The notes below the pieces were generated by a model. It saw nothing but the letters and a program-made list of their open reading frames with translations. It was not told where the DNA came from and did not search any database. Below are positions 41,926 through 50,150 of a stretch of 64,000 bases of DNA, piece by piece. The position numbers and the translations under genes were made by a program. Source of the DNA: Acrocarpospora macrocephala. Lineage in GTDB: Bacteria > Actinomycetota > Actinomycetes > Streptosporangiales > Streptosporangiaceae. The DNA lies in the NCBI RefSeq assembly GCF_009687865.1, contig NZ_BLAE01000019.1, positions 29,104 through 93,103 on the forward strand. Direction: 5' to 3'. Positions within the stretch are counted from its first letter, which is position 1. Every line of letters starts with the position of its first letter.

Positions 41926-42924
41926 TTACTCAACCGCCCAATGCAGGGCGAAGTAGCACACCGCGGCGACGAGCCCCGAGGCCGGAATCGTGAGAATCCA
42001 CGCGGTCACGATGTTCCCCGCCACCCCCCACCGCACCGCGGACCGGCGCTTCGTCGCGCCGACCCCCATGATCGCGCTGGTGATCGTGTGCGTGGTCGAG
42101 ATCGGCGCACCGAACCCGATCGCCGCCGTGTAGAGCACGGTCGCGGCGGCCGACTCGGCCGCGAACCCCCGGGGCGGGTCCAGCGCGATGATCCGGCGGC
42201 CCAAGGTCCGCATGATGCGCCACCCACCGGCGTACGTGCCGAGCGAGATCGCCCCCGCGGCGGAGAGGATCACCCACTGCGGGATCTCCTCGCCATTGGT
42301 GGCATACCCGCCCACGACCAGCGCCAGGAAGATGACGCCCATCGTCTTCTGCGCGTCCTGCAGCCCGTGCCCGAGCGCCATGGCGGCGGCCGACACGGTC
42401 TGCGCGTACCGGAAACCCTTGCCGGTCTTGTGCGGATTACTCTTGCGGAAGATCCACAAAATCGCGATCATGATAATCCCGGCCAGCGTGAAACCCACCA
42501 GCGGCGACAGGATCATCGGGATGACGACCTTGTCCAGCACCCCGTCCCAGTGCACGCCGACGCTGGCCACCAGCGCCGACCCGACCAAGCCGCCGATCAG
42601 CGCGTGACTGCTCGACGACGGTAACCCGAAATACCAGGTGATGAGGTTCCAGGTGATCGCCCCGATCAGCCCCGCGCCCACGATCACCAGCCCGTGCGCG
42701 CCCTCAGGCGGATCGATGATCCCCTTGCCCACGGTCGACGCCACCTGCGTGCCCAGATGCGCCCCGATGAAGTTCATCACCGCGGCCATCAGCAACGCCA
42801 CCCGCGGCGTCAGCGCCCGCGTCGAAACCGACGTCGCGATGGCGTTCGCGGCGTCGTGGAAACCGTTCGTATAATCGAACACCAGGGCGATGACCACAAC
42901 CCCGATGACGAGTGCGAGCTCCAC
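41926..42924 (-). CDS. pit: Low-affinity inorganic phosphate transporter Pit
   Basis: 332 residues from GTG 42924, about ten membrane helices. PiT motifs are visible: N-terminal FDYTNGFHDAANAIAT and C-terminal FGAPISTTHTITSAIMG, the duplicated signature, plus LPSSSSHALIGG. It moves metal-phosphate into the cytoplasm, driven by the proton gradient. It abuts the upstream PhoU-like gene with no gap, so both are one operon. Confidence 0.92.
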   Translation of the reverse strand: MELALVIGVVVIALVFDYTNGFHDAANAIATSVSTRALTPRVALLMAAVMNFIGAHLGTQVASTVGKGIIDPPEGAHGLVIVGAGLIGAITWNLITWYFGLPSSSSHALIGGLVGSALVASVGVHWDGVLDKVVIPMILSPLVGFTLAGIIMIAILWIFRKSNPHKTGKGFRYAQTVSAAAMALGHGLQDAQKTMGVIFLALVVGGYATNGEEIPQWVILSAAGAISLGTYAGGWRIMRTLGRRIIALDPPRGFAAESAAATVLYTAAIGFGAPISTTHTITSAIMGVGATKRRSAVRWGVAGNIVTAWILTIPASGLVAAVCYFALHWAVE

Positions 42925-43542
42925 TTAGCTTTCCTTGACCGCGATCGACTCGACCGTGTTCGCGACACTCTCGAACGCGTCCGCCGCCGACTCCAGCTGA
43001 TCGATGACCTCTTTCATCTTCAGCACGGTGAGCGCGTCGTACTCCCCGCCGAAGAGCTTGGCCAGCAACCGCCGGTAGACCTGGTCGGCCTGGTTCTCCA
43101 GCCGGTTGATCTCGATCCAGTATTCGTTCAGGTTCCTCATCGACCGCAGCCGCGGCATCGCCTCCGCGGTCAGCTCGGCGGCCCGCTCCAGCACCTCGAC
43201 CTGCCGCACGACCTCCTTCGGGAGGTGGTCGATCTTATACAGCACGATCAGGTCGGCCGCCGCCTCCATGAAGTCCATCACGTCATCGAGGTTCGAGGCG
43301 AGCCGGTAGATGTCCTCACGATCGAACGGCGTGATGAAGCTCTCGTTAAGCCGGTTCATGATTGCGTGAGTGCGCTCGTCGCCCGCGTGCTCGCAGGCGC
43401 GCATCTTCTCAGCCAGGGCATCCCTGTCCGAGCCGTCGCTGATGATCTCGACCAGCAGGCGGGATGCGGTGACGAGGTTGTTCGCCGAGTCGGCGAACAA
43501 GTCGTAGTAGCTGTCCTCACGGGGTGTGAGACGCAGGCGCAC
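42925..43542 (-). CDS. DUF47 PhoU-like protein
   Basis: 205 residues from GTG 43542 (VRLRLTPREDSYYD). It is all-helical with a repeated EHAGDERTHAIMNRL / LENQADQVYRRLL pattern, as in DUF47 proteins that regulate Pit transporters. The stop codon touches the pit start. The frame continues upstream to 43623, but the DUF47 consensus begins at the chosen GTG. Confidence 0.9.
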   Translation of the reverse strand: MRLRLTPREDSYYDLFADSANNLVTASRLLVEIISDGSDRDALAEKMRACEHAGDERTHAIMNRLNESFITPFDREDIYRLASNLDDVMDFMEAAADLIVLYKIDHLPKEVVRQVEVLERAAELTAEAMPRLRSMRNLNEYWIEINRLENQADQVYRRLLAKLFGGEYDALTVLKMKEVIDQLESAADAFESVANTVESIAVKES

Positions 43543-43715
43543 GGTGGATCTCCAGATGTGCGGGGACGGTCCGCAGAGAAGAGTACGGGTAAGCAGGTGG
43601 AATGCGCACTTAAGGGTGCGCATGCCTAGATGTCACGAACTCTTCCCTTTGGGGTTGCCCTGTGGCCTTGTGCTGACACGTGAGGCGCATAGGAGGAGGT
43701 AGCAGGCACGGAAGT

Positions 43716-43737
43716 GTTCATCTGATGTTCATATTTT
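43716..43737 (+). promoter_or_regulatory. Candidate PHO box (PhoP binding site)
   Basis: Two 11-base units, GTTCATCTGAT and GTTCATATTTT, in direct tandem, close to the actinomycete PHO-box pattern GTTCAnnnnnn. They lie about 175 bases upstream of the DUF47-pit start and overlap the last codons of dcd, in the orientation opposite to that operon. Regulation is inferred. Confidence 0.35.
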
Positions 43738-44304
43738 GGTCCGGTGGAAGGCCAGAAAAGAGCGGCTGGGGGTGGGGCCGCGCTGGCCTTGGTACCTCGA
43801 ACCGTACTTGGCACTGCCGTACGGGAAGTCGGCGGGGGAGCTCAACCGGAACATGCACAACTGTCCGATCTTCATCCCCGGCCAGAGTTTGATCGGCAAG
43901 GTCGCGACGTTGGAGAGCTCCAGGGTGACGTGCCCTTCGAAGCCGGGGTCGATGAAGCCGGCCGTGGAGTGAGTCAGCAGCCCCAGCCTGCCGAGGCTGC
44001 TCTTACCCTCCAGCCTGCTCGCGATGTCGTCCGGCAGGCTGATCACCTCGTAGGTGCTCGCCAGGACGAACTCCCCCGGATGCAGGATGAACGGCTCATC
44101 ACCTTCGGGTTCCACCTGCCGCGTCAGATCCGGCTGCTCCACAGCGGGGTCGATATGGGGATAACGGTGGTTCTCAAACACCCTGAAGTACCGATCAAGC
44201 CGGACGTCCACGCTCGACGGCTGGATCATCTCTGGGTCATACGGATCCAACTTGACCCGCCCCGACTCGATCTCACCACGAAGATCACGATCAGAAAGCA
44301 ACAC
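43729..44304 (-). CDS. dcd: dCTP deaminase
   Basis: 191 residues, full length. [56 protein letters not shown], and the C-terminal [15 protein letters not shown], all diagnostic of the trimeric dCTP deaminase family. It provides dUMP precursor for thymidylate and keeps dUTP low; bifunctional dCTP deaminase/dUTPase versions exist in actinobacteria. Divergent from the tRNA-Gly gene. Confidence 0.93.
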   Translation of the reverse strand: MLLSDRDLRGEIESGRVKLDPYDPEMIQPSSVDVRLDRYFRVFENHRYPHIDPAVEQPDLTRQVEPEGDEPFILHPGEFVLASTYEVISLPDDIASRLEGKSSLGRLGLLTHSTAGFIDPGFEGHVTLELSNVATLPIKLWPGMKIGQLCMFRLSSPADFPYGSAKYGSRYQGQRGPTPSRSFLAFHRTKI

Positions 44305-44420
44305 CGTGCGACTCTATCCGCCAGCGCTTCCTCCGGTCCCCTATCCCAATCCTTGGACTGCAGCACGCCCCCGCCGAATCCGCTACAGTTAGATCGCGGT
44401 CGTCCTCCAAGGACCTCCAT

Positions 44421-44491
44421 GCGGGTGTAGTTCAATGGCAGAACATCAGCTTCCCAAGCTGACAGCGCGGGTTCGATTCCCGTCACCCGCT
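44421..44491 (+). tRNA. tRNA-Gly (anticodon CCC)
   Basis: 71 bases fold as a cloverleaf: acceptor GCGGGTG/CACCCGC, D-stem GTTC/GAAC, anticodon stem TCAGC/GCTGA with loop TTCCCAA (CCC at 34-36), T-arm GCGGG-TTCGATT-CCCGT. Discriminator T; no CCA encoded. The 3' half is the sequence duplicated six more times downstream, so this is the original attachment target of the integrated elements. Confidence 0.93.
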
Positions 44492-44497
44492 CTCGGC

Positions 44498-44545
44498 GAG
44501 CCCTGCTCGGTCCTTTTGGGACCTTCGCGGGGCTCTTTTGTTTTC
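44498..44545 (+). terminator. Terminator of tRNA-Gly
   Basis: GAGCCC (44498-44503) pairs with GGGCTC (44530-44535), an inner GGTCC/GGGACC stem with a TTTT loop lies between, and TTTTGTTTT follows. A classic Rho-independent terminator, rare in being T-rich here. Confidence 0.8.
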
Positions 44546-44770
44546 TGGGGGGCGACCCCCAGACCCCCGCTGCGAAGGGGCTGTCGCCCCCTCGCGCTCC
44601 CTGGAAAGGCCTCGCTTCGCTCGGGCTGCTCTCGCTTCGCTCGGATGATGGTTCAAACCAGAACTTGGATAGATCACTGCCACTCGGACGTTCTGGATCC
44701 GGCAAGTCGTTTAGACGAGTCTTGGCTATCGGAGTAGACGAAATGGGTTTTGCTTCCTAGCCTGAAGACC

Positions 44771-45235
44771 ATGGAGCCGATGAGCCACGATTTGATCTTC
44801 GACCAGCCCGACTACATCCCTTCGAACGACGACGACGCTGTCAAAACCGCCACCTACTTCGCTACCGTCGCGCGCACCGGGAAGGTGTGGACCGCCACCG
44901 CTGAACTCCCTGGCGGGCACACAGTCCGGGCCCAGGGGGCGAGCTGGGCAGATGTCAGGATTAATCTCGGCCAGCTCATCTTTGATGCCCTCCAAGACAA
45001 GCCCGAAGCGATTGGCGTCCACGTCAGCCCTGCCGACCCGGCAGCCAACGCGGCCCTCACGGCCGTCATTGAGGCACGGTCTGCCCGGATCCTCGCCGAA
45101 CAGACCGAACGCGACGTCGTCCGTCATGCCGCTCGCCTCTTCAGAGCCCAGGGGTGGACCACTCGCGACGTGGGTAGCGTGCTGCGCTTGTCCCATCAGC
45201 GCATCTCGCAAATCCTCAATGAACCGAGCATGTAG
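44771..45235 (+). CDS. HicB-like antitoxin-type protein with C-terminal HTH
   Basis: About 154 residues. The middle (ATYFATVARTGKVWTATAELPGGHTVRAQG) resembles the HicB partial RNase H fold. The C-terminal half has RLFRAQGWTTRDVGSVLRLSHQRISQIL, a helix-turn-helix. No HicA toxin is adjacent, so it may be a stand-alone regulator or an orphan antitoxin. ATG 44780 is an alternative start with GGAG at 4 bases. It is cargo of the first integrated segment. Confidence 0.65.
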   Translation: MEPMSHDLIFDQPDYIPSNDDDAVKTATYFATVARTGKVWTATAELPGGHTVRAQGASWADVRINLGQLIFDALQDKPEAIGVHVSPADPAANAALTAVIEARSARILAEQTERDVVRHAARLFRAQGWTTRDVGSVLRLSHQRISQILNEPSM

Positions 45236-45251
45236 CCAGAAGCGCTGACCA

Positions 45252-45272
45252 GCGTGCCAGATGCGTGCCAGA
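45252..45272. repeat. Tandem integrase-arm-type repeat beside att copy 1
   Basis: GCGTGCCAGAT-GCGTGCCAGA: two units 11 bases apart, followed by CGGTCATTGATGG. Equivalent pairs precede other att copies (46639-46659, 49795-49815, 54909-54930, 48595-48615). Confidence 0.5.
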
Positions 45273-45374
45273 ACGGTCGGTCAATCACGGTCATTGATGG
45301 TTATGGGTGTCCAGCCGCAGGAGGTATGCAAGACATTCGTTTCCACAGGTCAGCGAACGGCGATCACTCGATGT

Positions 45375-45416
45375 TTCCCAAGCTGACAGCGCGGGTTCGA
45401 TTCCCGTCACCCGCTC
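45375..45416 (+). repeat. att copy 1: 3' part of tRNA-Gly
   Basis: 42 bases identical to the 3' end of the tRNA-Gly(CCC) gene (anticodon loop to acceptor end), starting TTCCCAAGCTGACAGC. Lacks the 5' half, so no tRNA is made. It is followed by a hairpin (GCCCAGG...CCTGGGC, 45428-45460). The flanking 45236-45374 and 45461-45768 contain no gene I can support. Confidence 0.85.
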
Positions 45417-45427
45417 CACGTGTGTAT

Positions 45428-45470
45428 GCCCAGGTCACCCGATGGATTCGGAGCCTGGGCTTTGATCTTT
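45428..45470 (+). terminator. Terminator-like hairpin after att copy 1
   Basis: GCCCAGG and CCTGGGC stem enclose a 19-base loop, followed by TTTGATCTTT. The same module follows att copies 2, 3 and 4 (46814-46856, 48771-48814, 49971-50013), with only few base changes. Confidence 0.65.
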
Positions 45471-45768
45471 AGTAAGGCTTGTTGATCTCGTTGTGTCATT
45501 GCTCCCGGCGAGCCTGCGGCTGTGCGGTCAGCCCACACGTCCATGTTCCGCTCAAGATCTGCCCGGCCATCGCCGGTTCGGTCAGGCCATGGAGGTCACA
45601 AAAGGTCGCCGTGACCCCCGCCAAAGAGACGCTGATCGGCAAATCGCCGGTTGATCGGGGTGCGGATAGGGATCGTCGGGTGCCACCGATCGCATCACCT
45701 GCCGCGACAGGCCTGGGCCAAGGGACAATTCCTGAACACGGAAACAACTCCGCGCGTATGCGACAACC

Positions 45769-46077
45769 CTATGGGCCGGGTGGGGGCGTGAATATCGAAT
45801 GAGTTCCGATCCGCCGCCACACTACGTGGGGTTCACCAGGGATCTGTTCCTCTCCGTAGCTGAATGTGGCCCGCCCGTCACCATCCCAAGTCATCTCAAA
45901 GACGCCGGGATGAGCGGTGACGCCCTTCACCCGCAGCCCTGGACGGAAGGGACGCTCTGGAGCGGCCAGATCAGGAACGAACGCCTCCATCACGACCTTG
46001 CGGAACAGAGCCTGTCGCGGCTCGGAGAGCTTCTTCCAGTCTCGCTCGAATCGCGGCGTGGTCTCGAAGGTCGGCAT
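45769..46077 (-). CDS. RelE-like toxin of an AbrB-type module
   Basis: 102 residues. RFERDWKKLSEPRQALFRKVV at the start and GVFEMTWDGDGRATFSYGEE are RelE/ParE-like (basic substrate face, C-terminal HVVWRRIGTH). The ATG overlaps the antitoxin stop by one base, so the antitoxin is upstream in the operon. Probably a ribosome-dependent or free mRNA interferase; activity not shown. Confidence 0.72.
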   Translation of the reverse strand: MPTFETTPRFERDWKKLSEPRQALFRKVVMEAFVPDLAAPERPFRPGLRVKGVTAHPGVFEMTWDGDGRATFSYGEEQIPGEPHVVWRRIGTHSIFTPPPGP

Positions 46078-46412
46078 CAGTCGTCCGCCGCCCCCAGCTT
46101 GTCCAGGTGAGCGAACATGTCCTCCGCGGACTCGTGCTTGGTCCCTCGCTCAAGCCTGATGTCCTCATCCGCCTCCCGCTCCCCCGCCAACCACTCCGGA
46201 GCAAAGAACCATGCCTGATCAGTGGGAATGGAGATGTAACCCCGCACAGTGATGGTGCCATCGTCCGAGACCGCGAACTCCACCTCGTCGCCCTCACTGA
46301 TATGGAGTGCCTGGCGGACCTCCTCTGGCAGGGTGAGCTGCGACTTCGCGCGGACCTTTGCGCGAGCCCTCAACCGCGGCTCCGGCTGTACCTTGCCTGC
46401 GAGCGTTGCCAC
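46077..46412 (-). CDS. AbrB/MazE-type (SpoVT-AbrB) antitoxin
   Basis: 111 residues. VRAKSQLTLPEEVRQALHISEGDEVEF is the SpoVT/AbrB swapped-hairpin DNA-binding motif. The acidic C-terminus (ERGTKHESAEDMFAHLDKLGAADD) would contact the toxin encoded next. A two-gene type II module carried by integrated segment 2. Confidence 0.82.
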   Translation of the reverse strand: MATLAGKVQPEPRLRARAKVRAKSQLTLPEEVRQALHISEGDEVEFAVSDDGTITVRGYISIPTDQAWFFAPEWLAGEREADEDIRLERGTKHESAEDMFAHLDKLGAADD

Positions 46413-46638
46413 GATCCACCTCCATCACACATTCGGATTCTCCGACAATCCGACTCTACCCGCTCAGGTAATCACCTACACATATGCTCGGACCCTCCGT
46501 CTTGATCCAAGACGACCAGATGGGCAAGCCAGGCCTGCTACGCACTGACAGCACGGATCCAGTCAACCTCGTCCCGGCGGGCGGTCGTGACGCGCACCTT
46601 GTGCCGAACCTTGGACGCCTCAGTCAGGACGATTGATC

Positions 46639-46659
46639 GCGTGCCAGATCCGTGCCAGA
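46639..46659. repeat. Tandem integrase-arm-type repeat beside att copy 2
   Basis: GCGTGCCAGATCCGTGCCAGA, two units at 11-base spacing, 102 bases before att copy 2. Confidence 0.5.
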
Positions 46660-46761
46660 ACAGGCAGGGAACCAAGGTCATTCACGGGGACACACGGGCA
46701 GTCGACCCGCGATGACCTGCGTCCCTGTTTCCCAGCACAGGACGGCAAGATCAGTATCCGA

Positions 46762-46803
46762 TTCCCAAGCTGACAGCGCGGGTTCGATTCCCGTCACCCG
46801 CTC
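46762..46803 (+). repeat. att copy 2: 3' part of tRNA-Gly
   Basis: 42 bases as in copy 1, followed by a hairpin at 46814-46848 and a right-hand pair of GTGC/GTGCCATTAG repeats at 46878-46901. The 46413-47238 stretch holds only these att structures and no supportable gene. Confidence 0.85.
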
Positions 46804-47238
46804 CACGCATGTAAGCCCAGGTCATCCGATGGATCCGGAGCCTGGGCTTTGATCTTGTGAGAGCTATTTGATCTCCGCGTGCAATTGACGTGCCATTAGC
46901 CTTGTAGATCACCCAGCGGGAACCAGCACCCCGGGCGGATCATCCTCGCCGTCTTCGCGAGCCTGATCGTGATCGATCAAGTGCTTGCCGATGGCCGCCG
47001 TAATGACCGTGCCCGCGCCGCGTACGGCCTGCTGATCTGTTCCTGGACCCCAACGGAACCACCATCCAAGCCCGCGAAGCCGAAGACACACGCCCTGCAG
47101 GCTTCGCAGCATAGGACCGCGAGAGGGGAAACCAGTACAGCGGGTGGGATTACCGTCACCCTAAGTCGAGAACTTCGACCCCATGACTGCAATGGCCGCC
47201 CCAGCGCAGGGTGGCGGCACGAGAAGAGGGACTCGACC

Positions 47239-47559
47239 ATGCCCAAGTACCTGATTCAGGCGACCTACACCGCAGATGGCCTCAAAGAAGTGTTGCAAGA
47301 TGGTGGCACCGGACGCCGGCAAGCGGTGGAGCGCATGGCGGAAAGCGTCGGCGGGCGGGTCGAGCAGATGTATTTCGCGTTCGGCGAGACAGACACGTAT
47401 GTGATCGTCGACCTGCCGAGCAATGCGGCTTCGGCTGCTGTGGGTCTCACAATATCGGCGTCTGGGACGGTACGAACGAAGACGGCCGTCCTGCTGACGC
47501 CAGAGGAGATCGACGATGCCGCGCGGATGGAGGTGGCATACCGGGCTCCTGGCGCGTGA
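47239..47559 (+). CDS. GYD domain protein
   Basis: 106 residues from ATG 47239. YLIQATYTADGLKEVLQDGG, GRVEQMYFAFGETDTYVIVDLP and VRTKTAVLLTPEEID match the GYD family, a ferredoxin-like small fold of unknown function often seen as a stress or accessory gene. GAGG lies about 10 bases upstream. The frame extends upstream without family similarity. Confidence 0.8.
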   Translation: MPKYLIQATYTADGLKEVLQDGGTGRRQAVERMAESVGGRVEQMYFAFGETDTYVIVDLPSNAASAAVGLTISASGTVRTKTAVLLTPEEIDDAARMEVAYRAPGA

Positions 47560-47734
47560 CAGCTGGGTGATTGCGAGCGCCTGGGCTGCGGCTTGTGCGG
47601 CTTCTGCCGAGATGGGGTCAGGCGCCGTCGTCTCCGCTCGCGATCTCCAGCAGGACTCGTGCATGGCACCAGTCGATAGATCGGAAGACCGGTGGGCTTG
47701 ATCCGGTTGGACGGACACAGTGTCCGTCGAAGCG

Positions 47735-47960
47735 GAGCAAGCTCAGATCGTGGAAGTGGAAGCCGCTGAGCTTGGCTTGCGTGAGCGCTTTGCTCCATGT
47801 CCGGGTGAAGTTCGCCCGCCGCAGCTGGGCGCCCTTCGGGCCGATGAACACCAAGCCCTCATCCCCCTCCCCCGCGTACGTGTCCAAGTGCACGCGCAGG
47901 TCGGGCAGAAGGAGTTCGGGGATGGAGACGATGCGCTTGCCGGCCCGCTGCCGCTTCGCG
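47735..47960 (-). pseudogene. Tyrosine integrase fragment
   Basis: On the minus strand: KRIVSIPELLLPDLR, HLDTYAGEGDEGLVFIGPKG, LRRANFTRTWSKAL and LSGFHFHDL, the core of a tyrosine recombinase up to the HxLRH box. After HDL the frame runs into unrelated codons (SLLRFDGHCV), so the catalytic RH and Tyr are missing. An earlier integrase that brought in one of the segments. Confidence 0.75.
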
Positions 47961-48176
47961 GTGGGTCGTTCGCGGTGGGTCGATGGCAGACGGGATGGAC
48001 GGGGATAGACGTGCGGTCAGCGCGGGGCAGCCTCTCTAAGATCATTGTTGTCCAGTACTGAAGCGCCGCAAAAAGGGCTGTGGAATGGCAACGATTGCTG
48101 TCCTTGAGGAGATCATCGGGCCGCCTCCGTCCAATCCGCAGACGTACATCAACGGTCTCCAGGGAGGGCGCTGACC

Positions 48177-48422
48177 ATGGCGGACGTCAGAGTTACGTAC
48201 GATCAGGAGGCGAATGCGGCGTATATCTACTTGGCTGATCCGCAAGCGCGCATGAAGGTGGCACGCATGTATACCTGCGATCCGGTCGAGGTCGGGGGCA
48301 TGATCAACCTCGACCTCGACGAGCACGGGCACCTCATCGGTATCGAGGTGCTGGCGGCCAGTTCAAAGCTGCCCCAGTCCTTGCTCGACGTGGCGGAGCG
48401 ACTCGACGCAGAGGGCTCCTGA
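48177..48422 (+). CDS. DUF2283 protein
   Basis: 81 residues. VRVTYDQEANAAYIYLAD, then INLDLDEHGHLIGIEVLAAS is the DUF2283 signature, a small beta-hairpin protein of unknown function, often next to toxin-antitoxin or phage genes. GGGAGGGCGC just before the ATG. Confidence 0.85.
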   Translation: MADVRVTYDQEANAAYIYLADPQARMKVARMYTCDPVEVGGMINLDLDEHGHLIGIEVLAASSKLPQSLLDVAERLDAEGS

Positions 48423-48430
48423 AGGCCTCC

Positions 48431-48577
48431 CAGTTCCGTTCCAATTCCGTCCGAGGCCGTAAAACGTCAGAAGCCGACGTGAGACGTTGAGAGCTGTATT
48501 GCCTGGTCAGGGGCGCTACTCGACGTGATCGGTGCAGGTAGCGAAGTAGCAGGTGAGAGTTCGAGCTCTACTACGAC
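48431..48577 (+). repeat. 146-bp direct repeat, copy A
   Basis: Starts CAGTTCCGTTCCA and ends CTCTACTACGAC; copy B is at 54112-54257 with about 85-90 percent identity by eye. It includes a T-arm-like GAGAGTTCGAGCTCT near the end. It lies directly after DUF2283. No gene encoded. The remainder of 48578-48909 holds arm-type repeats at 48595-48615, att copy 3 and its hairpin. Confidence 0.75.
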
Positions 48578-48718
48578 AGTGATCTCTAAAAGTGGCATGC
48601 CCGCTGCGTGCCCGTATGGTGGGCAACCACCGGGGAATCACGGGGACTCAGGGGAACTCGATGTGCATTCGCCCAGGTCATCGTTTTCCGCAGCTCAGAC
48701 GGTGTGATCTTGAAACGC

Positions 48719-48760
48719 TTCCCAAGCTGACAGCGCGGGTTCGATTCCCGTCACCCGCTC
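48719..48760 (+). repeat. att copy 3: 3' part of tRNA-Gly
   Basis: 42 bases identical to copies 1 and 2, with hairpin at 48771-48805. Right-hand repeats GGGCCATTAAC-GGGCCATTAG at 48837-48857 resemble integrase arm sites. Confidence 0.85.
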
Positions 48761-48909
48761 CACGCGTGTAAGCCCAGGCCATCCGATGCATTCGGAGCCT
48801 GGGCTTTGATCTTTTGTACGGCTTGTTGATCTCGTCGGGCCATTAACGGGCCATTAGCTCAACAGGGACCGCGGTTGAGCACCCTCGCATCGAGAAGTTG
48901 GAGCTCCCG

Positions 48910-49647
48910 ATGAAGGTAGTCCAACCCGCCTATGGCTCAGATAATCAGATCATGGAATCCGCTGCGGAGTGGGATCGGTGCTTGGGGTGGACGTTCGAGT
49001 TGATCTCGGAGGATCCCGTTCGGCGTGAGCAGGCGCGCGGCCGGCTGAGGGTTACTCAAGATCGCCGTAGTGAAGCGTTATACGCCTTCAATGAGGTCTG
49101 GCGAGATGAGGGGTTGTCGGCCGCTGATCAGGCTGGAGCCCGATACATTGCAGAGCGACGGAGAACCCTGCCGGATGCTTTGTGGGAGTTCATTCCCGCT
49201 GAGTCCTACGCCGATTGGGCCGGACTGAAGTATGTCCTGCTCTATCTGGAGTGGGAGGCTCGGTATCCGGACGAGTGGATGGCCTCCGCCAAGGGTTGGG
49301 GGACGAAACACGATAAGTTGGATGATCTGGCCAGGGCTGTGCCGCATCTTGCAACGGCGGTGATCGATCAACTGGTTGACCTGATTTCCCTTGCCGTACG
49401 GCGTGAGCACCGTTGTGAAGATGTGGGATATGCCGTACTGGCCAGGGCGGTCGGCGGCTCACGGTTACGTCGCCTCCTGCTTGAGATCGCCGATGACCCT
49501 GATGAGGGTTTCCGCTTACGGGCCCGGTACCTCCTGTGGTTGCTGGATCACCCTGAGGCGTCCAAGCCCAAAGCGAGCCAATGGAAGGCGTGGTTGAGAA
49601 GCCAGGAAAACGAGTCGGCGTTCGAAAGAGCTGAACCTGTCCCCTGA
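48910..49647 (+). CDS. Hypothetical protein in integrated segment
   Basis: 245 residues from ATG 48910, with GGAG seven bases before. Soluble, helix-rich, no signal peptide or membrane segment. Trp-rich in the middle (LWEFIPAESYADWAGLKYV, LYLEWEARYP). It resembles helical-repeat proteins of the kind found as immunity or accessory proteins, but I recognise no family. Confidence 0.65.
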   Translation: MKVVQPAYGSDNQIMESAAEWDRCLGWTFELISEDPVRREQARGRLRVTQDRRSEALYAFNEVWRDEGLSAADQAGARYIAERRRTLPDALWEFIPAESYADWAGLKYVLLYLEWEARYPDEWMASAKGWGTKHDKLDDLARAVPHLATAVIDQLVDLISLAVRREHRCEDVGYAVLARAVGGSRLRRLLLEIADDPDEGFRLRARYLLWLLDHPEASKPKASQWKAWLRSQENESAFERAEPVP

Positions 49648-49680
49648 GCATGACGAGGAAGCAGGGGCTCCCGTCCCCTC

Positions 49681-49815
49681 ACGTGCCCGTTGCGCGCCCG
49701 TCATGAGGGTAACCAAGGGGATTCACGGGGAAAGCGGGCACGGCCGACCTCCTGGTTGCAATGACCGTGACGCTCCTAGTCAGGGCGATCGATCGCGTGC
49801 CAGATCCGTGCCAGA
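49681..49815. repeat. Arm-type repeats in front of att copy 4
   Basis: ACGTGCCCGTTGCGCGCCCGT (49681-49701) and GCGTGCCAGATCCGTGCCAGA (49795-49815), two generations of the same tandem motif 114 bases apart, suggesting two element ends next to each other. No gene in 49648-50150 apart from the att copy at 49919. Confidence 0.5.
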
Positions 49816-49918
49816 ACAGACGGGGAACCCCGGTCATTCATGGGGACGCACGGGCATTCGGCCCGCCCTGACCTGCACCCCTGTCTTCCCAGCTCAGGAC
49901 CCCAAGATCAGTAGATGA

Positions 49919-49960
49919 TTCCCAAGCTGACAGCGCGGGTTCGATTCCCGTCACCCGCTC
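49919..49960 (+). repeat. att copy 4: 3' part of tRNA-Gly
   Basis: 42 bases identical to copies 1 to 3, followed by hairpin AGCCCAGG...CCTGGGCC at 49971-50006. Confidence 0.85.
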
Positions 49961-50112
49961 CACGTACGAAAGCCCAGGTTGTCCGATGGATTCGGAGCCT
50001 GGGCCTTGGTCTTTCTCACGCTTGTTTGAACTCCACGCCAACACCAGCGGGCGACCATCCGCTCACCAGGTGGCGAGCATCTCGAACCTGCCCGCTCGCC
50101 ACCCACATCAAC

Positions 50113-50137
50113 TAGCATGCTAACTAACATGCTTAAC
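50113..50137 (+). promoter_or_regulatory. Direct repeat operator candidate
   Basis: TAGCATGCTAAC (50113-50124) is followed directly by TAACATGCTTAAC. GCATGC is itself a palindrome, and 13 bases later comes the GTG start of the regulator-like gene. The arrangement suggests a self-regulating operator or promoter element. Confidence 0.4.
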
Positions 50138-50150
50138 GAAGGGTGACGAG

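Noticed and set aside
46909..47238. Protein-coding gene between att copy 2 and the GYD gene
   Set aside because: Open frames on both strands lack a ribosome site, family features or good codon patterns.
48431..48577. A tRNA gene inside the 146-bp repeat
   Set aside because: There is a T-arm-like segment, but no matching acceptor stem or anticodon arm could be built.
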